In this document: positions 55,570 to 64,000 of the stretch, one piece after another | How the letters are laid out: every line of letters begins with the position of its first letter | Position numbering within the stretch: position 1 is the stretch's first letter | Notes under the pieces: generated by a model | What the model was told of the DNA's origin: nothing | The model's input: the letters and a program-made list of their open reading frames with translations, nothing else | Databases searched by the model: none | Position numbers and translations under genes: made by a program | DNA from: Denitromonas halophila | GTDB taxonomy: Bacteria > Pseudomonadota > Gammaproteobacteria > Burkholderiales > Rhodocyclaceae | Length of the DNA stretch: 64,000 nucleotides | Assembly: GCF_007625155.1 (NCBI RefSeq) | Contig: NZ_VMNK01000014.1 | Location: 62,001 to 126,000 of the forward strand | Direction: 5' to 3'

Positions 55570-57823
55570 CGGCTGAGGGTTGGCCGATGCGATCGGCCGC
55601 CCAGCACGCAAAGGCGTCGGCGGGCATGGGTCGCGCGTAGTAGTAGCCCTGCACCTCAGTGCAGCCGAGCGCTTTCAGGGCGTCGTGATGATGCGCCTCT
55701 TCGACCCCCTCGGCCGTCATGCGCAGGCCCAGCCCGGCTGCCATCTGGATAATGGCGCGAACGATGCTCGCGTCGTCGGCATCCTGGCTCATGTCTGCCA
55801 CGAAGGATCGATCGATTTTGAGCCGGTCGACAGGCAGGCGCCGCAGATAGGCGAGGCACGAATAACCCGTACCAAAGTCATCAATGGCCAGGCGGATTCC
55901 TTGCGCTTTGAGGTTGGCCAACTGGCCAACCAGCGTCGCGGTATCGCCGATCAGCGTTGACTCGGTAATCTCGAGTTCGAGGCTGCGCGCACTCAGCCCG
56001 GCCTCGGCCAGCGCTGCCGATACATGCGCTTCGAGCGTTCCGTGACGAAACTGAAGTGGTGACAAATTGACCGACACGGTCAGTTCGCCCAGGCCCCGTC
56101 GCGACCAGTTTGCCGCTTCACGGCAGGCTTCGCCGAGGACCCACTCCCCAATGCCGACAATGTGTCCGGTCAGTTCGGCGACTGGAATGAAACGGTCGGG
56201 GGGCACGTTGCCGAGTGTCGGGTGCTGCCAGCGGAGCAAGGCTTCGGCGCCAATCAGTGCGCCGCTGTCGAGTGCGAGGATGGGTTGATAGTGCAGCGAG
56301 AACTCGTTGCGTTCCAGGGCGGGGCGGAGGCCGTTGCGGATCACCAGGTCGTTCAAGACGTCGGTTGAGACGTCCAGGTGATGGCTGCGGAAGGTGTTCC
56401 GACCCGCTTCCTTGGCCTGGTACATTGCCGCGTCTGCCTTGCGCAGCAGGGCATTGAAGTCTTCGCCATCGTCCGGAAAAACCGAGATGCCGATGGAGAC
56501 CGATGTGACCAGTTCGCCACTGTCGGTGTGGTAGGGGGCGCCCAGGCGCTCGTTGATTCGCTGCGCCACGGTTGCCGCGATCTCGAAGGCGGGCAGCTCA
56601 TCGAGCAGGACAATGAACTCGTCGCCGCCCTGGCGGCAGACCAGGTCCTTGTCCCCGACGCAGTGACGCAGTCGTTGCGCCACCGACTGCAAGAGGACGT
56701 CACCAGCGGCATGGCCCAGCGAGTCATTGACGAGCTTAAGGTTGTCGACATCGACAAACAGCAGGGCGACACGATGATTGGCTTTACGGGCCCACGTAAT
56801 GATCTGGCCGCAGCGCTCTTCGAGCACCATCCGGTTTGGCAACTCGGTGAGTGAGTCATGCGTGGCGAGAAAGCGGATCCGGTTTTGCGAGGCGTGCTGT
56901 TCGGTCAGGTCGGAAAAAATACCGACATGCTGCACGATCTCGCCGCTGTGATCGCGGATGGCGGAAATTACCAGCCATTCGGGATAGATTTCGCCATTCT
57001 TGCGCCGATTCCAGATCTCGCCCTGCCAGTGGCCGGTGCGCTGGAGCTTCTCCCACAGCGCCACATAGAAAGCCTTGTCGTGACGCCCCGATGACAGCAT
57101 GGATGGGCGTTTGCCGATGCACTCATCGGGGAGATAGCCTGTCGCGCGGGTGAAGGCCGGATTCACTGCCTGAATGCGATTTTCGGCATCGGTGATGACC
57201 ATGCCTTCTTCGCTCGTTTCGAACAGCCGGGCGGCCAGGCGCAGTTGGGTATCCTTGGCTTTGCGCTCAAGCACGATGCCGACCAGATGGGCGCCGATCT
57301 CCAATAGTTTTCGGTGAAAAGCTGTTGGTGATCGGTGCTCGAAACTGGACAGCGCAAACGAACCAATGACCTTCCCGCGGGCGCCCAGAATGGGCATGGA
57401 CCAGCATGCGCAGATGTTGAAGTCTTCAGCCACCGAGCGCAGTTCTTTCCAGCGCGCATCGGTGTGGGTGTTGCTGACAAACACCGGCTCTTCACGAAAC
57501 ACCGCATTGCCGCACGAACCTGCTTCCGGACCGGGGCGCAAATTCTGGAGCTGATCGCGCGCCTCGACCGGGATGCTGGGTGCGGCCAGCACATTGAGCG
57601 CTTGGGTGTCGGCGTTCAGCGTCATGACGCTGGCCACGGCATTGGGCACCAACTGCTCTTCGAGGAGGCAAAGGCGATCGATTACCTCGTGCGCCGCATC
57701 GCCACGTGCCACGGCCGCCAGCAGCGTCTGCTGGAGGGACAAGATGCCGTTTTGCTCCTGCATCGACAGCTGGATATCGTTAATCGCGCTATCGGTGCAG
57801 GTGTTGGGCACATGCTGCGTCAT
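55556..57823 (-). CDS. GAF-PAS-GGDEF-EAL cyclic-di-GMP turnover protein
   Basis: Cytoplasmic protein of 755 residues. Order: a GAF domain (about 45-190), a PAS/PAC domain (about 200-320), GGDEF (about 325-485) and EAL (about 500-745). The diguanylate cyclase motif reads RQGGDEF and is intact, but the inhibitory RxxD site ahead of it is absent. The phosphodiesterase motifs are complete: EALLRW, NLSPLQF, EITEST, IDDFGTGYS, LKIDRSF and AEGVE. Net activity cannot be predicted. ATG 57823 follows an AGGA; the extension to 57898 is weak. Divergent from the HD-GYP gene across about 250 bases that show no clear element. Confidence 0.92.
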   Translation of the reverse strand: MTQHVPNTCTDSAINDIQLSMQEQNGILSLQQTLLAAVARGDAAHEVIDRLCLLEEQLVPNAVASVMTLNADTQALNVLAAPSIPVEARDQLQNLRPGPEAGSCGNAVFREEPVFVSNTHTDARWKELRSVAEDFNICACWSMPILGARGKVIGSFALSSFEHRSPTAFHRKLLEIGAHLVGIVLERKAKDTQLRLAARLFETSEEGMVITDAENRIQAVNPAFTRATGYLPDECIGKRPSMLSSGRHDKAFYVALWEKLQRTGHWQGEIWNRRKNGEIYPEWLVISAIRDHSGEIVQHVGIFSDLTEQHASQNRIRFLATHDSLTELPNRMVLEERCGQIITWARKANHRVALLFVDVDNLKLVNDSLGHAAGDVLLQSVAQRLRHCVGDKDLVCRQGGDEFIVLLDELPAFEIAATVAQRINERLGAPYHTDSGELVTSVSIGISVFPDDGEDFNALLRKADAAMYQAKEAGRNTFRSHHLDVSTDVLNDLVIRNGLRPALERNEFSLHYQPILALDSGALIGAEALLRWQHPTLGNVPPDRFIPVAELTGHIVGIGEWVLGEACREAANWSRRGLGELTVSVNLSPLQFRHGTLEAHVSAALAEAGLSARSLELEITESTLIGDTATLVGQLANLKAQGIRLAIDDFGTGYSCLAYLRRLPVDRLKIDRSFVADMSQDADDASIVRAIIQMAAGLGLRMTAEGVEEAHHHDALKALGCTEVQGYYYARPMPADAFACWAADRIGQPSAAISD

Positions 57824-58077
57824 GCGTGAAATCCTGTTCTCAGAGGGGGGCAATGAAATGCTGTGGCGATTTTTGCACGTCCGGTCAAAAAGAGGCACTC
57901 ACTGTGCCGATTAATGGCATCTGCGTCCTTGATCTAACGCGGATCTTTGAGAGCTAACAATGACTTGCTTGCGCTGGATGCGTCTGGCGTCCTCGTGCCG
58001 TTTGAAATTGGTGCTTCAGTGAAGCAGCCGCGGTGTCGTAAGTCCATGGGTATGTTGCCATTGTGCGCGGGGTTCCG

Positions 58078-59145
58078 ATGTTTATCGACGATTTCTTGAC
58101 ATCCGCTTCTGTTCTGGTGTGCGATGACCCGACAGGAAGCGACCCGGCTTTGCGGCAAGCGCTTGATGCAGCCGGGATCACCGCCGTGCAATCTGTTGCC
58201 GATCCGCAGGCCGCTCAGGCACTGCTGCGAGACGCGCGTTTTGACCTCATTGTGCTTGATCTCGATAGCGCGCAGTCCCCCGCGCTCGATTTTCTGGCCC
58301 AACGCCAGCACGCATCCATCGAGACGCCCGGCCCACCGATTCTGGTGGTGATTCACCCCAATGACACGGCCTTGCGTCACCGGGCGCTGGCGCTCGGCGC
58401 GGTCGATTATGTGGAACGGCCTTTTGATATGGAGGCCTTGCAGGTCCGGATCCGCAACGCCTTGCGCATTCGTCAGGCGCAGAACCGTCAAAGCCATTTC
58501 GACGAAGAGCTTGAGCGTCAGGTGGCGGCACGCACCGCCGAGCTGATCAACGCCACCGATGCGATTGTCCATCGCTTGGCGATGGTCTGTGAGAAAGCGG
58601 ATGTCAACGCGGCGACGCACATCGTTCGCGTCGGCAAGATGGCGCATCTCCTCGCCAAGACAGCCGGCCTGGGGGCCGAACGGTGCTTCATGATCGAGCG
58701 TGCCGCGCCGCTCCACGACGTGGGAATGCTCAGCGTCTCCGACGATATCCTGCGCAAGGCGGGTCGTCTGTCAGATGAAGAGCTCGCGCAGGTGAGGTGC
58801 CACGCGCAGATCGGCGAGGACCTCCTCGGCAATCATCACTCGGCGCTGATTCAGATGGCGGCCAGCATTGCCAGCAACCATCACGAACGATGGGATGGCA
58901 CCGGATATCCCAATGGCTTGCAGGGCGAGTCGATCCCGATTGAAGGCCGGATTACGGCCATCTGCGATGTCTTTGATGCGCTGACGTCCAAACGCCCGTA
59001 CAAAGACCCGTGGTCAGTTCAGAATGCGGTGGACTATCTGGTGGCGCAAGCAGGGTATTGTTTTGATCCGACACTGGTTGCGCATTTCGTGGCGCATCTG
59101 GACGCGATTGAAGCGGTGCTGGCGCGTTACCCCGATACGCACTGA
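58078..59145 (+). CDS. REC-HD-GYP protein with altered REC and HD residues
   Basis: Response-regulator-like protein of 355 residues: receiver domain (about 10-130), coiled linker (FDEELERQVAARTAEL) and HD-GYP domain (about 165-350), a c-di-GMP phosphodiesterase fold. The receiver keeps D61 in VLDLD, but the usual Thr/Ser position lies in VVIHPND and the switch Lys is Arg (ERPF). The HD motif reads LHDVGM where HDIGK is canonical, so the phosphate-contacting Lys is Met; HHERWDGTGYP is intact. ATG 58078 begins MFIDDFL; GTG 58063 is possible. No adjacent kinase. Catalysis may be weak. Confidence 0.88.
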   Translation: MFIDDFLTSASVLVCDDPTGSDPALRQALDAAGITAVQSVADPQAAQALLRDARFDLIVLDLDSAQSPALDFLAQRQHASIETPGPPILVVIHPNDTALRHRALALGAVDYVERPFDMEALQVRIRNALRIRQAQNRQSHFDEELERQVAARTAELINATDAIVHRLAMVCEKADVNAATHIVRVGKMAHLLAKTAGLGAERCFMIERAAPLHDVGMLSVSDDILRKAGRLSDEELAQVRCHAQIGEDLLGNHHSALIQMAASIASNHHERWDGTGYPNGLQGESIPIEGRITAICDVFDALTSKRPYKDPWSVQNAVDYLVAQAGYCFDPTLVAHFVAHLDAIEAVLARYPDTH

Positions 59146-59810
59146 GTCGCCGCCCACGCAGATTGCAGCGCATCGCGGTGTGGCGCCATGTGGGTGACAT
59201 CAACGGCCAGCACGGGGCCGCTCAAGGTGTGCCCGGACAGCTTTGCCGGCAAGATGATTTGCGGCTCACCGAGGGTCACATTGACCGTCGGCTGGTCGGA
59301 TTTCAGGCGTGTCTTGCGATGCGCTTCATCAACCAGCACACCGCCGTTCGTGAGATTGAGTTTGGCGCCCAGCGTGACCATGGCACCGTTGCTCATTGCC
59401 GCCTGCACGGCGCACGGAACCAGGCGATAGTCGTTTGCCACGGCAAGGGCTTGGCGGCGCAGATAGGCGCGTAAGGCGTCGGCGCCGGTGGGCGCCTTGG
59501 CTGCCGCACGGACAGAAAGCTGCTGCACCTCCAGATCCGTCAGGTGTGGCGCGATTCTGGCAAGCAGTGCGGCATCGATGCTCGGCGCGTCGACCCGGTT
59601 CGCTTCGACGCGATGGCGATATGCCTCCACCTGAATGTCGGCTTTGCTCAGCTGCTTGCTGCTCACGGTGCGCATTCCGGCGAACACCGTGTCTCCCAGG
59701 GCGAGTGTGAGCTGTTTCTGGAGTGCGGCCGCATCCAGTGCGGCAAATGAGTCCGGTACATCCAGATCAAACTCGAACTGTACAAGCAGGCGGGCTTTGG
59801 ATCGCGTCAT
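59127..59810 (-). CDS. protein of unknown function
   Basis: Soluble-looking protein of 227 residues that I do not recognise. No signal peptide or membrane helix is seen. The first half has a helix-rich part (FAALDAAALQKQLTLALGDTVF), and the second half (AMVTLGAKLNLTNGGVLVDEA to LAVDVTHMAPHRDALQSAW) looks beta-rich. ATG 59810 starts MTRSKARLLVQFEF; ATG 59831 adds seven residues. It overlaps the 3' end of the HD-GYP gene by 19 bases on the other strand and is flanked by c-di-GMP genes on both sides, so a link to that signalling is possible but unproven. Confidence 0.68.
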   Translation of the reverse strand: MTRSKARLLVQFEFDLDVPDSFAALDAAALQKQLTLALGDTVFAGMRTVSSKQLSKADIQVEAYRHRVEANRVDAPSIDAALLARIAPHLTDLEVQQLSVRAAAKAPTGADALRAYLRRQALAVANDYRLVPCAVQAAMSNGAMVTLGAKLNLTNGGVLVDEAHRKTRLKSDQPTVNVTLGEPQIILPAKLSGHTLSGPVLAVDVTHMAPHRDALQSAWAATQCVSG

Positions 59811-59941
59811 CGGGAGAACCGGTCTGGGCACATGGTTTGTGTATCAACGGGAAAAGCTCGGCCAACTTTACAGACGCCCGTCAGAATTCTCGCTTGAAGC
59901 GCGAATTTGGATCTGCGCCGCAGGCTGTCGGTGTTATACGC

Positions 59942-59996
59942 AAACGCGCCACCGGGCAGATGGGTCTGCCTGTCGCCCCCCGGTGGGCGGGCGTTT
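59942..59996. other. multi-stem structured element in divergent intergenic region
   Basis: A 55-base segment can fold with an outer stem AAACGC/GCGTTT (59942-59947 with 59991-59996), an 8-base-pair stem CCACCGGG/CCCGGTGG (59949-59956 with 59979-59986) and an inner hairpin CAGA-TGGG-TCTG (59957-59968). It lies between the unknown gene (minus) and the second GGDEF-EAL gene (plus), about 90 bases before the latter. It could be a leader, attenuator or protein site; it does not match the c-di-GMP riboswitch core that I know. Confidence 0.4.
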
Positions 59997-60086
59997 CCAA
60001 CCATTCGAAGGATTTTTCTGCCGGATGCTTGATTTTTTAGAACGCTTGTACCAAATTCCCATCTTTCATTTTTATACGCAATTGGA

Positions 60087-62609
60087 ATGACTCGCGGGCG
60101 GTCCCTCGTGCGCCATTTCATCTTCGATACACTGGCGAGCGGCGGGTGTGTTGCAGAGTGCGTGTGTTCGACATCCGAACAGGTGGTCCCCTTGAAAGAA
60201 GCGCTTGCCCGAGATACCGCTTACCTGCATCCGTACTGGTGCGAGTTGAGTCAGGACGAGGTGATCGACGGCAGCGACGAATTTTTTCGTATTCACGGCG
60301 CCTCTGCCGGCATCAATGCCCTCTGGCCCCATGCACCGGCACTTCGGCTCGCCATCGATACGGTTCGTCGCGAAAGGCGACCGAGTCAATTAGCGCATGC
60401 TGCCGTCGCCCACGATCACACACGGGTGAGCCGTGTGCTGGTTCTGCCCGGCACCGCCCAAAGCGTATTCATTGCTGGCGTCCCGGCCGCTCAAACACGA
60501 TCGCGGGACCGCGCCTTGTCGCGGTGGCGAAGTGATTTTGCCGATGTGGTGTCTGCGCCGCGCCCGCAGCAGCAACGAATCGGCGACTGCCTCGCACTGC
60601 TCGTCGCGCATAGCGGCGCGAGCCATGCATCGATTGTCGAGTGTGTGTCGACGGGTTATCGGTCGGTGCACTGTGCGTGCACGACGGTGGGGTGCTGTGA
60701 CGGCATTGCACCGATCACGCTGCCCCTTGAGCGCCTTTCTTTCGCTGGCGAGACTTCCGTGACCTCGCTTGCCGATGGCACGCAGGCGCTGGTCCATCCG
60801 CTGGGCGGTCCCAACGAGCCGCTCTGCGCACGCGCGCTGGTGCTGCACCCGCTGGACGTTTCGCGGCGCGCTGCCATTGAACGCATGGCCGGTATGGTGG
60901 GGAATTGGATCGGCAACATTCTTCGCGCCGCCGATGCCATGCGCGCTGCGCAACAGCGTGATCGGCTGTATGCCGAAGTGGTGCGAGCGATGTCTGATGC
61001 CGTGCTTGTCATCGACGATGATTTTCGGGTGCGCCAAAGCAATGCGGCAGCAGCGAACTTGCTGGGAGCTCGCCCGGAGACCATTACTGGCGCGGATGTG
61101 CGCGACCTGATTCAGGTGAGCGCCAATGATGGCGAAATCGTCGCATGGGCGTCGTTGGCGAGGCCCGGGGACACGAGCCGCATCGAGCCGATCGCATGCG
61201 CGCTGCCGCATCGCGGTGGTGTCGCCATGATCAAGGGCTCCTGCGCCCGCCTGGGAGAGGCCGGCGACAGCGATGCGTCGGCTGGCACGCTCGTGTTGGT
61301 CCTGCGCGACGTCAGTCACGAGGTCGAGACCATGCGCCGCGCCGAGTGGGCGGCGACGCACGACGCGCTGACCGGCTTGCACAATCGGGTCGGGTTCGAA
61401 CGCAGGATGAGCCCGGTCGACACATCCGGCCAGCTTATCTGCCTCGATCTTGACCGGTTCAAAGTCATCAACGACAGCTGCGGTCACGCGGCGGGCGATC
61501 AGGTGCTTCGCGCCATCGCCACCATTATTCGCCGTCATATCCGGCGCCTGGACGTGCCTGCACGGATCGGTGGCGACGAGTTTTTTGTGGCCTTGCCACA
61601 GTGCCCCGAGGATGTTGCATTGAACATTGCCGAGGCAATTCGCTCGGACGTCGAGCAGTACGCGTATTACGACGAGCGTGGCGAGACCTACCGTGTGAGT
61701 TGCTCGATGGGCATCTGCGCCTACCACGATCACGACTCTTTGCAGCGGGCGCGCGCCGATGCCGATGCGGCCATGTACAGCGCCAAGCGTAGCGGCAAGA
61801 ATCGGGTGGTTGCCTTTGAACGCAGCCCTCAGGCCATGGCTCGCTCAAGCGATGTGCATTGGGCGCACCGCATCGAGCGTGCCATTGATGAAGACCGTAT
61901 CGAGTTGTGGCGGCAACCGATTTTCGATCTGCAGGACAACCGCGCCAAAGGCTATGAAGTGCTGGTGCGCATGCGCGACGACAATGGCGCGCTGGTGCTG
62001 CCGTCGGAGTTCATCCCGCCGGCAGAGCGCTTCGACCTGATCGGCGCACTGGATCGGCACATCGTGTCGCGCATTGCGCGGCATTTTTCCGACGTGCTCA
62101 ACGGTGGACGCTATGTGTCGATCAACCTCTCCGGCCGATCGGCCGCCGATCTCGGGCTGGCCGCCTGGATTACCAACTGCTTTGAGCAAGCCGATGTCCA
62201 TCCCCACCAGATTTGCATCGAACTGACTGAAACCGCTACCGCTGTCGACCCCACTGACGTGCTTACGCTGATGCAGACGCTACGCCGGGCCGGATTCTGC
62301 ATTGCGCTGGACGATCTGGGTAGCGGGGTTGCCAGCTTTGCCACCTTGCGTGACCTGCCGGTGGATATCGTCAAGCTCGATGGGGGGTATGTGCGCGGTG
62401 TGGCGCAAGACAAACGTGCACAGGAAATCGTTCAGGCGGTGGTGCAGGTGGCGCGCAGCCACGGCATCGAGACCGTGGCGGAATGGATCGAGGATGAGGC
62501 AACGCTCTCGTGGGTCAGCCAGGTGGGCATTACGCGTGGGCAGGGCTTCTATCTGGGCGTGCCGGAGCCCATCATCCTAGAAACCACAGTTGACCGCTTG
62601 TACCCATGA
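60087..62609 (+). CDS. GGDEF-EAL protein with Cys-rich GAF-like N-terminal region
   Basis: Protein of 840 residues without membrane segments. The first 280 residues hold a PAS-like start (PYWCELSQDEVIDGSDEFFRI) and a GAF-like domain with a cysteine cluster (VHCACTTVGCCDG, about 195-207); a PAS domain follows (about 295-400), then GGDEF (about 420-575, RIGGDEF with an RRLD inhibitory site five residues before) and EAL (about 595-835). The EAL signature reads EVLVRM, with NLSG, ELTETAT, LDDLGSG, KLDGG and AEWIE kept, so both activities are plausible. The N-terminal start is uncertain (weak ribosome site at 60087). Confidence 0.88.
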   Translation: MTRGRSLVRHFIFDTLASGGCVAECVCSTSEQVVPLKEALARDTAYLHPYWCELSQDEVIDGSDEFFRIHGASAGINALWPHAPALRLAIDTVRRERRPSQLAHAAVAHDHTRVSRVLVLPGTAQSVFIAGVPAAQTRSRDRALSRWRSDFADVVSAPRPQQQRIGDCLALLVAHSGASHASIVECVSTGYRSVHCACTTVGCCDGIAPITLPLERLSFAGETSVTSLADGTQALVHPLGGPNEPLCARALVLHPLDVSRRAAIERMAGMVGNWIGNILRAADAMRAAQQRDRLYAEVVRAMSDAVLVIDDDFRVRQSNAAAANLLGARPETITGADVRDLIQVSANDGEIVAWASLARPGDTSRIEPIACALPHRGGVAMIKGSCARLGEAGDSDASAGTLVLVLRDVSHEVETMRRAEWAATHDALTGLHNRVGFERRMSPVDTSGQLICLDLDRFKVINDSCGHAAGDQVLRAIATIIRRHIRRLDVPARIGGDEFFVALPQCPEDVALNIAEAIRSDVEQYAYYDERGETYRVSCSMGICAYHDHDSLQRARADADAAMYSAKRSGKNRVVAFERSPQAMARSSDVHWAHRIERAIDEDRIELWRQPIFDLQDNRAKGYEVLVRMRDDNGALVLPSEFIPPAERFDLIGALDRHIVSRIARHFSDVLNGGRYVSINLSGRSAADLGLAAWITNCFEQADVHPHQICIELTETATAVDPTDVLTLMQTLRRAGFCIALDDLGSGVASFATLRDLPVDIVKLDGGYVRGVAQDKRAQEIVQAVVQVARSHGIETVAEWIEDEATLSWVSQVGITRGQGFYLGVPEPIILETTVDRLYP

Positions 62610-62626
62610 GCCAGGTATTGAACAAG

Positions 62627-62669
62627 CGAAGCTTTTCGGCTTCGGGGCCGATCACCCGGTGGGTGATCG
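62627..62669. terminator. tandem hairpins between convergent genes
   Basis: CGAAGC at 62627-62632 pairs with GCTTCG at 62639-62644, and directly after it CGATCACCC (62649-62657) pairs with GGGTGATCG (62661-62669) around a 3-base loop. They occupy the 82-base gap between the stops of the GGDEF-EAL gene and the TerB-like gene, where a shared transcription stop is expected. There is no downstream T tract on either strand, so termination by this means is uncertain. Confidence 0.4.
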
Positions 62670-62691
62670 CGCTACGCGTCCGATTGCGCGG

Positions 62692-63156
62692 TTAGCGGCG
62701 ATGCCCGAGCGCGGCTTGTGCCCGGGCCTTGGCGGCGACCAGGTCGCCGCGCGAGATGTACAGCAAGTCGCCCAGCTTGCGCATCAAATGGCTCTCGTGC
62801 GCGCAGACATGCCCGTCGGCCAGGGCAATGGCCCACAGATACTCGACGACGCGCAGCTTCTGAGCGGCATCCAGCGCCTGATTCAAGCGCGATGTAAATG
62901 GATGAAACCCGGGCGCTTCGCGGGACTCCGCCGTGGCCGCGTCGAGCAGTTGATCGACTTCATTGGTGTCGAGCTGAAACTCCGCCGCCAGGACTTTGCG
63001 TAAATGCGACATCTCGGCTGGCGAGCTTTCGCTGTCGGCACGCATCATTTCGACCAATAGCGCTGCGGTGGCCAACGGGAGGGATGGCGGCGCGTCGTCG
63101 GCGTTCGTCGACGCATTGGTCAGCGTGCTGAAAAAAGCTTGAAGTGATTGAATCAT
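62692..63156 (-). CDS. TerB-like tellurite resistance family protein
   Basis: Small helical protein of 154 residues in the TerB/COG4103 family, with two repeated acidic metal-site-like segments: LLVEMMRADSESSPAEMSHL (about 34-53) and YLWAIALADGHVCAHESHLM (about 105-124). TerB-like proteins bind metal and occur in stress contexts, but stand-alone versions like this one, without terZABCDE, have no clear link to tellurite. No membrane segment. It is downstream of ettA on the same strand, 69 bases away. Confidence 0.82.
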   Translation of the reverse strand: MIQSLQAFFSTLTNASTNADDAPPSLPLATAALLVEMMRADSESSPAEMSHLRKVLAAEFQLDTNEVDQLLDAATAESREAPGFHPFTSRLNQALDAAQKLRVVEYLWAIALADGHVCAHESHLMRKLGDLLYISRGDLVAAKARAQAALGHRR

Positions 63157-63183
63157 CGCGGAAACCCTTCTGAATCAGACGGT

Positions 63184-63207
63184 GGGGGCGTGCCGCGCAC
63201 AGCCCCC
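63184..63207 (-). terminator. possible hairpin after ettA
   Basis: GGGGGC-GTGC-CGC-GCAC-A-GCCCCC forms a 10-base-pair GC-rich stem with a single bulge and a 3-base loop, starting 19 bases beyond the ettA stop in its direction of transcription. No T tract follows, so it may slow or partially stop transcription rather than act as a full intrinsic terminator before the TerB-like gene. Confidence 0.3.
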
Positions 63208-63225
63208 GCCGAGCAACATGGCAGA

Positions 63226-64000
<775 letters not shown>

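Noticed and set aside
59930-60030. Possible c-di-GMP riboswitch before the GGDEF-EAL gene
   Set aside because: ACGCAAACGC and AACCATTCGAAGG recall parts of the GEMM motif, but they occur in the wrong order and the paired receptor helix and GGACGCAAAGC core are missing.
60390-61733. Open frame of 447 codons antisense to the second GGDEF-EAL gene
   Set aside because: The sense frame carries intact GGDEF motifs; the antisense protein is rich in Arg, His and Ala with no recognisable domain.
62692-63156. Tellurite resistance locus
   Set aside because: A single TerB-like gene without terZ, terA, terC, terD or terE does not support a tellurite operon.

Overview
The window is a gene-dense stretch (about 60 protein genes, high GC, no gap above about 300 bases without a gene) of a betaproteobacterial chromosome. 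Gene content and order fit Rhodocyclales (Azoarcus/Thauera/Denitromonas-like): the isc operon tail fdx-iscX, dapC-dapD-pilU-dapE-prmB, smc-zipA-ligA-galU, map-glnD divergent from rpsB-tsf-pyrH-frr-uppS-cdsA-dxr-rseP-bamA-skp-lpxD-fabZ-lpxA-lpxB-rnhB, and bioA-F-H-C-D. The taxon is inferred from content and order only. I saw no tRNA, rRNA, CRISPR array, insertion sequence, phage gene or attachment site.

Layout. 1-504: 3' end of the isc operon. 524-9106 (minus): dapC, dapD, pilU, dapE, prmB, then a multi-PAS histidine kinase and a single-domain response regulator; this joins lysine/peptidoglycan precursor synthesis, a pilus retraction ATPase, ribosomal protein methylation and a two-component pair. 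9265-16882 (plus): smc, zipA-like, ligA, galU, ending at a perfect 36-base palindrome shared with the convergent typA. 18907-19650: thioinosine phosphorylase. 19669-23063 (minus): map-glnD. 23330-38695 (plus): the long translation, isoprenoid, outer-membrane biogenesis and lipid A supercluster, followed by rnhB, a CopD-like membrane protein and a SpoU methyltransferase. 38897-39400: an unrecognised protein behind a repeat-rich leader. 39556-44239 (minus): biotin operon without bioB.

44397-63156 is the accessory part: yaaA, a cytosolic-carboxypeptidase-like M14 peptidase, a small ORF divergent from a GcvA-like LysR regulator, a zinc-ribbon/DUF805/glutaredoxin fusion, slyX, a membrane-anchored Mrr-like protein with an altered nuclease motif, a soluble sugar dehydrogenase, an isolated GspE/PilB ATPase, creA, a nitroreductase, and a cyclic-di-GMP block (GAF-PAS-GGDEF-EAL, REC-HD-GYP with altered residues, PAS-GGDEF-EAL) with one unknown protein and a structured intergenic element. 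A TerB-like protein and the 3' part of ettA close the window.

I did not find a clear defence island or a wholly new system. The best leads are the altered Mrr-like protein, the divergent HD-GYP and its c-di-GMP neighbours, the four-module glutaredoxin fusion, and two structured or repeat-bearing intergenic regions. Start sites were chosen from family length, Shine-Dalgarno spacing and overlap with the upstream stop.
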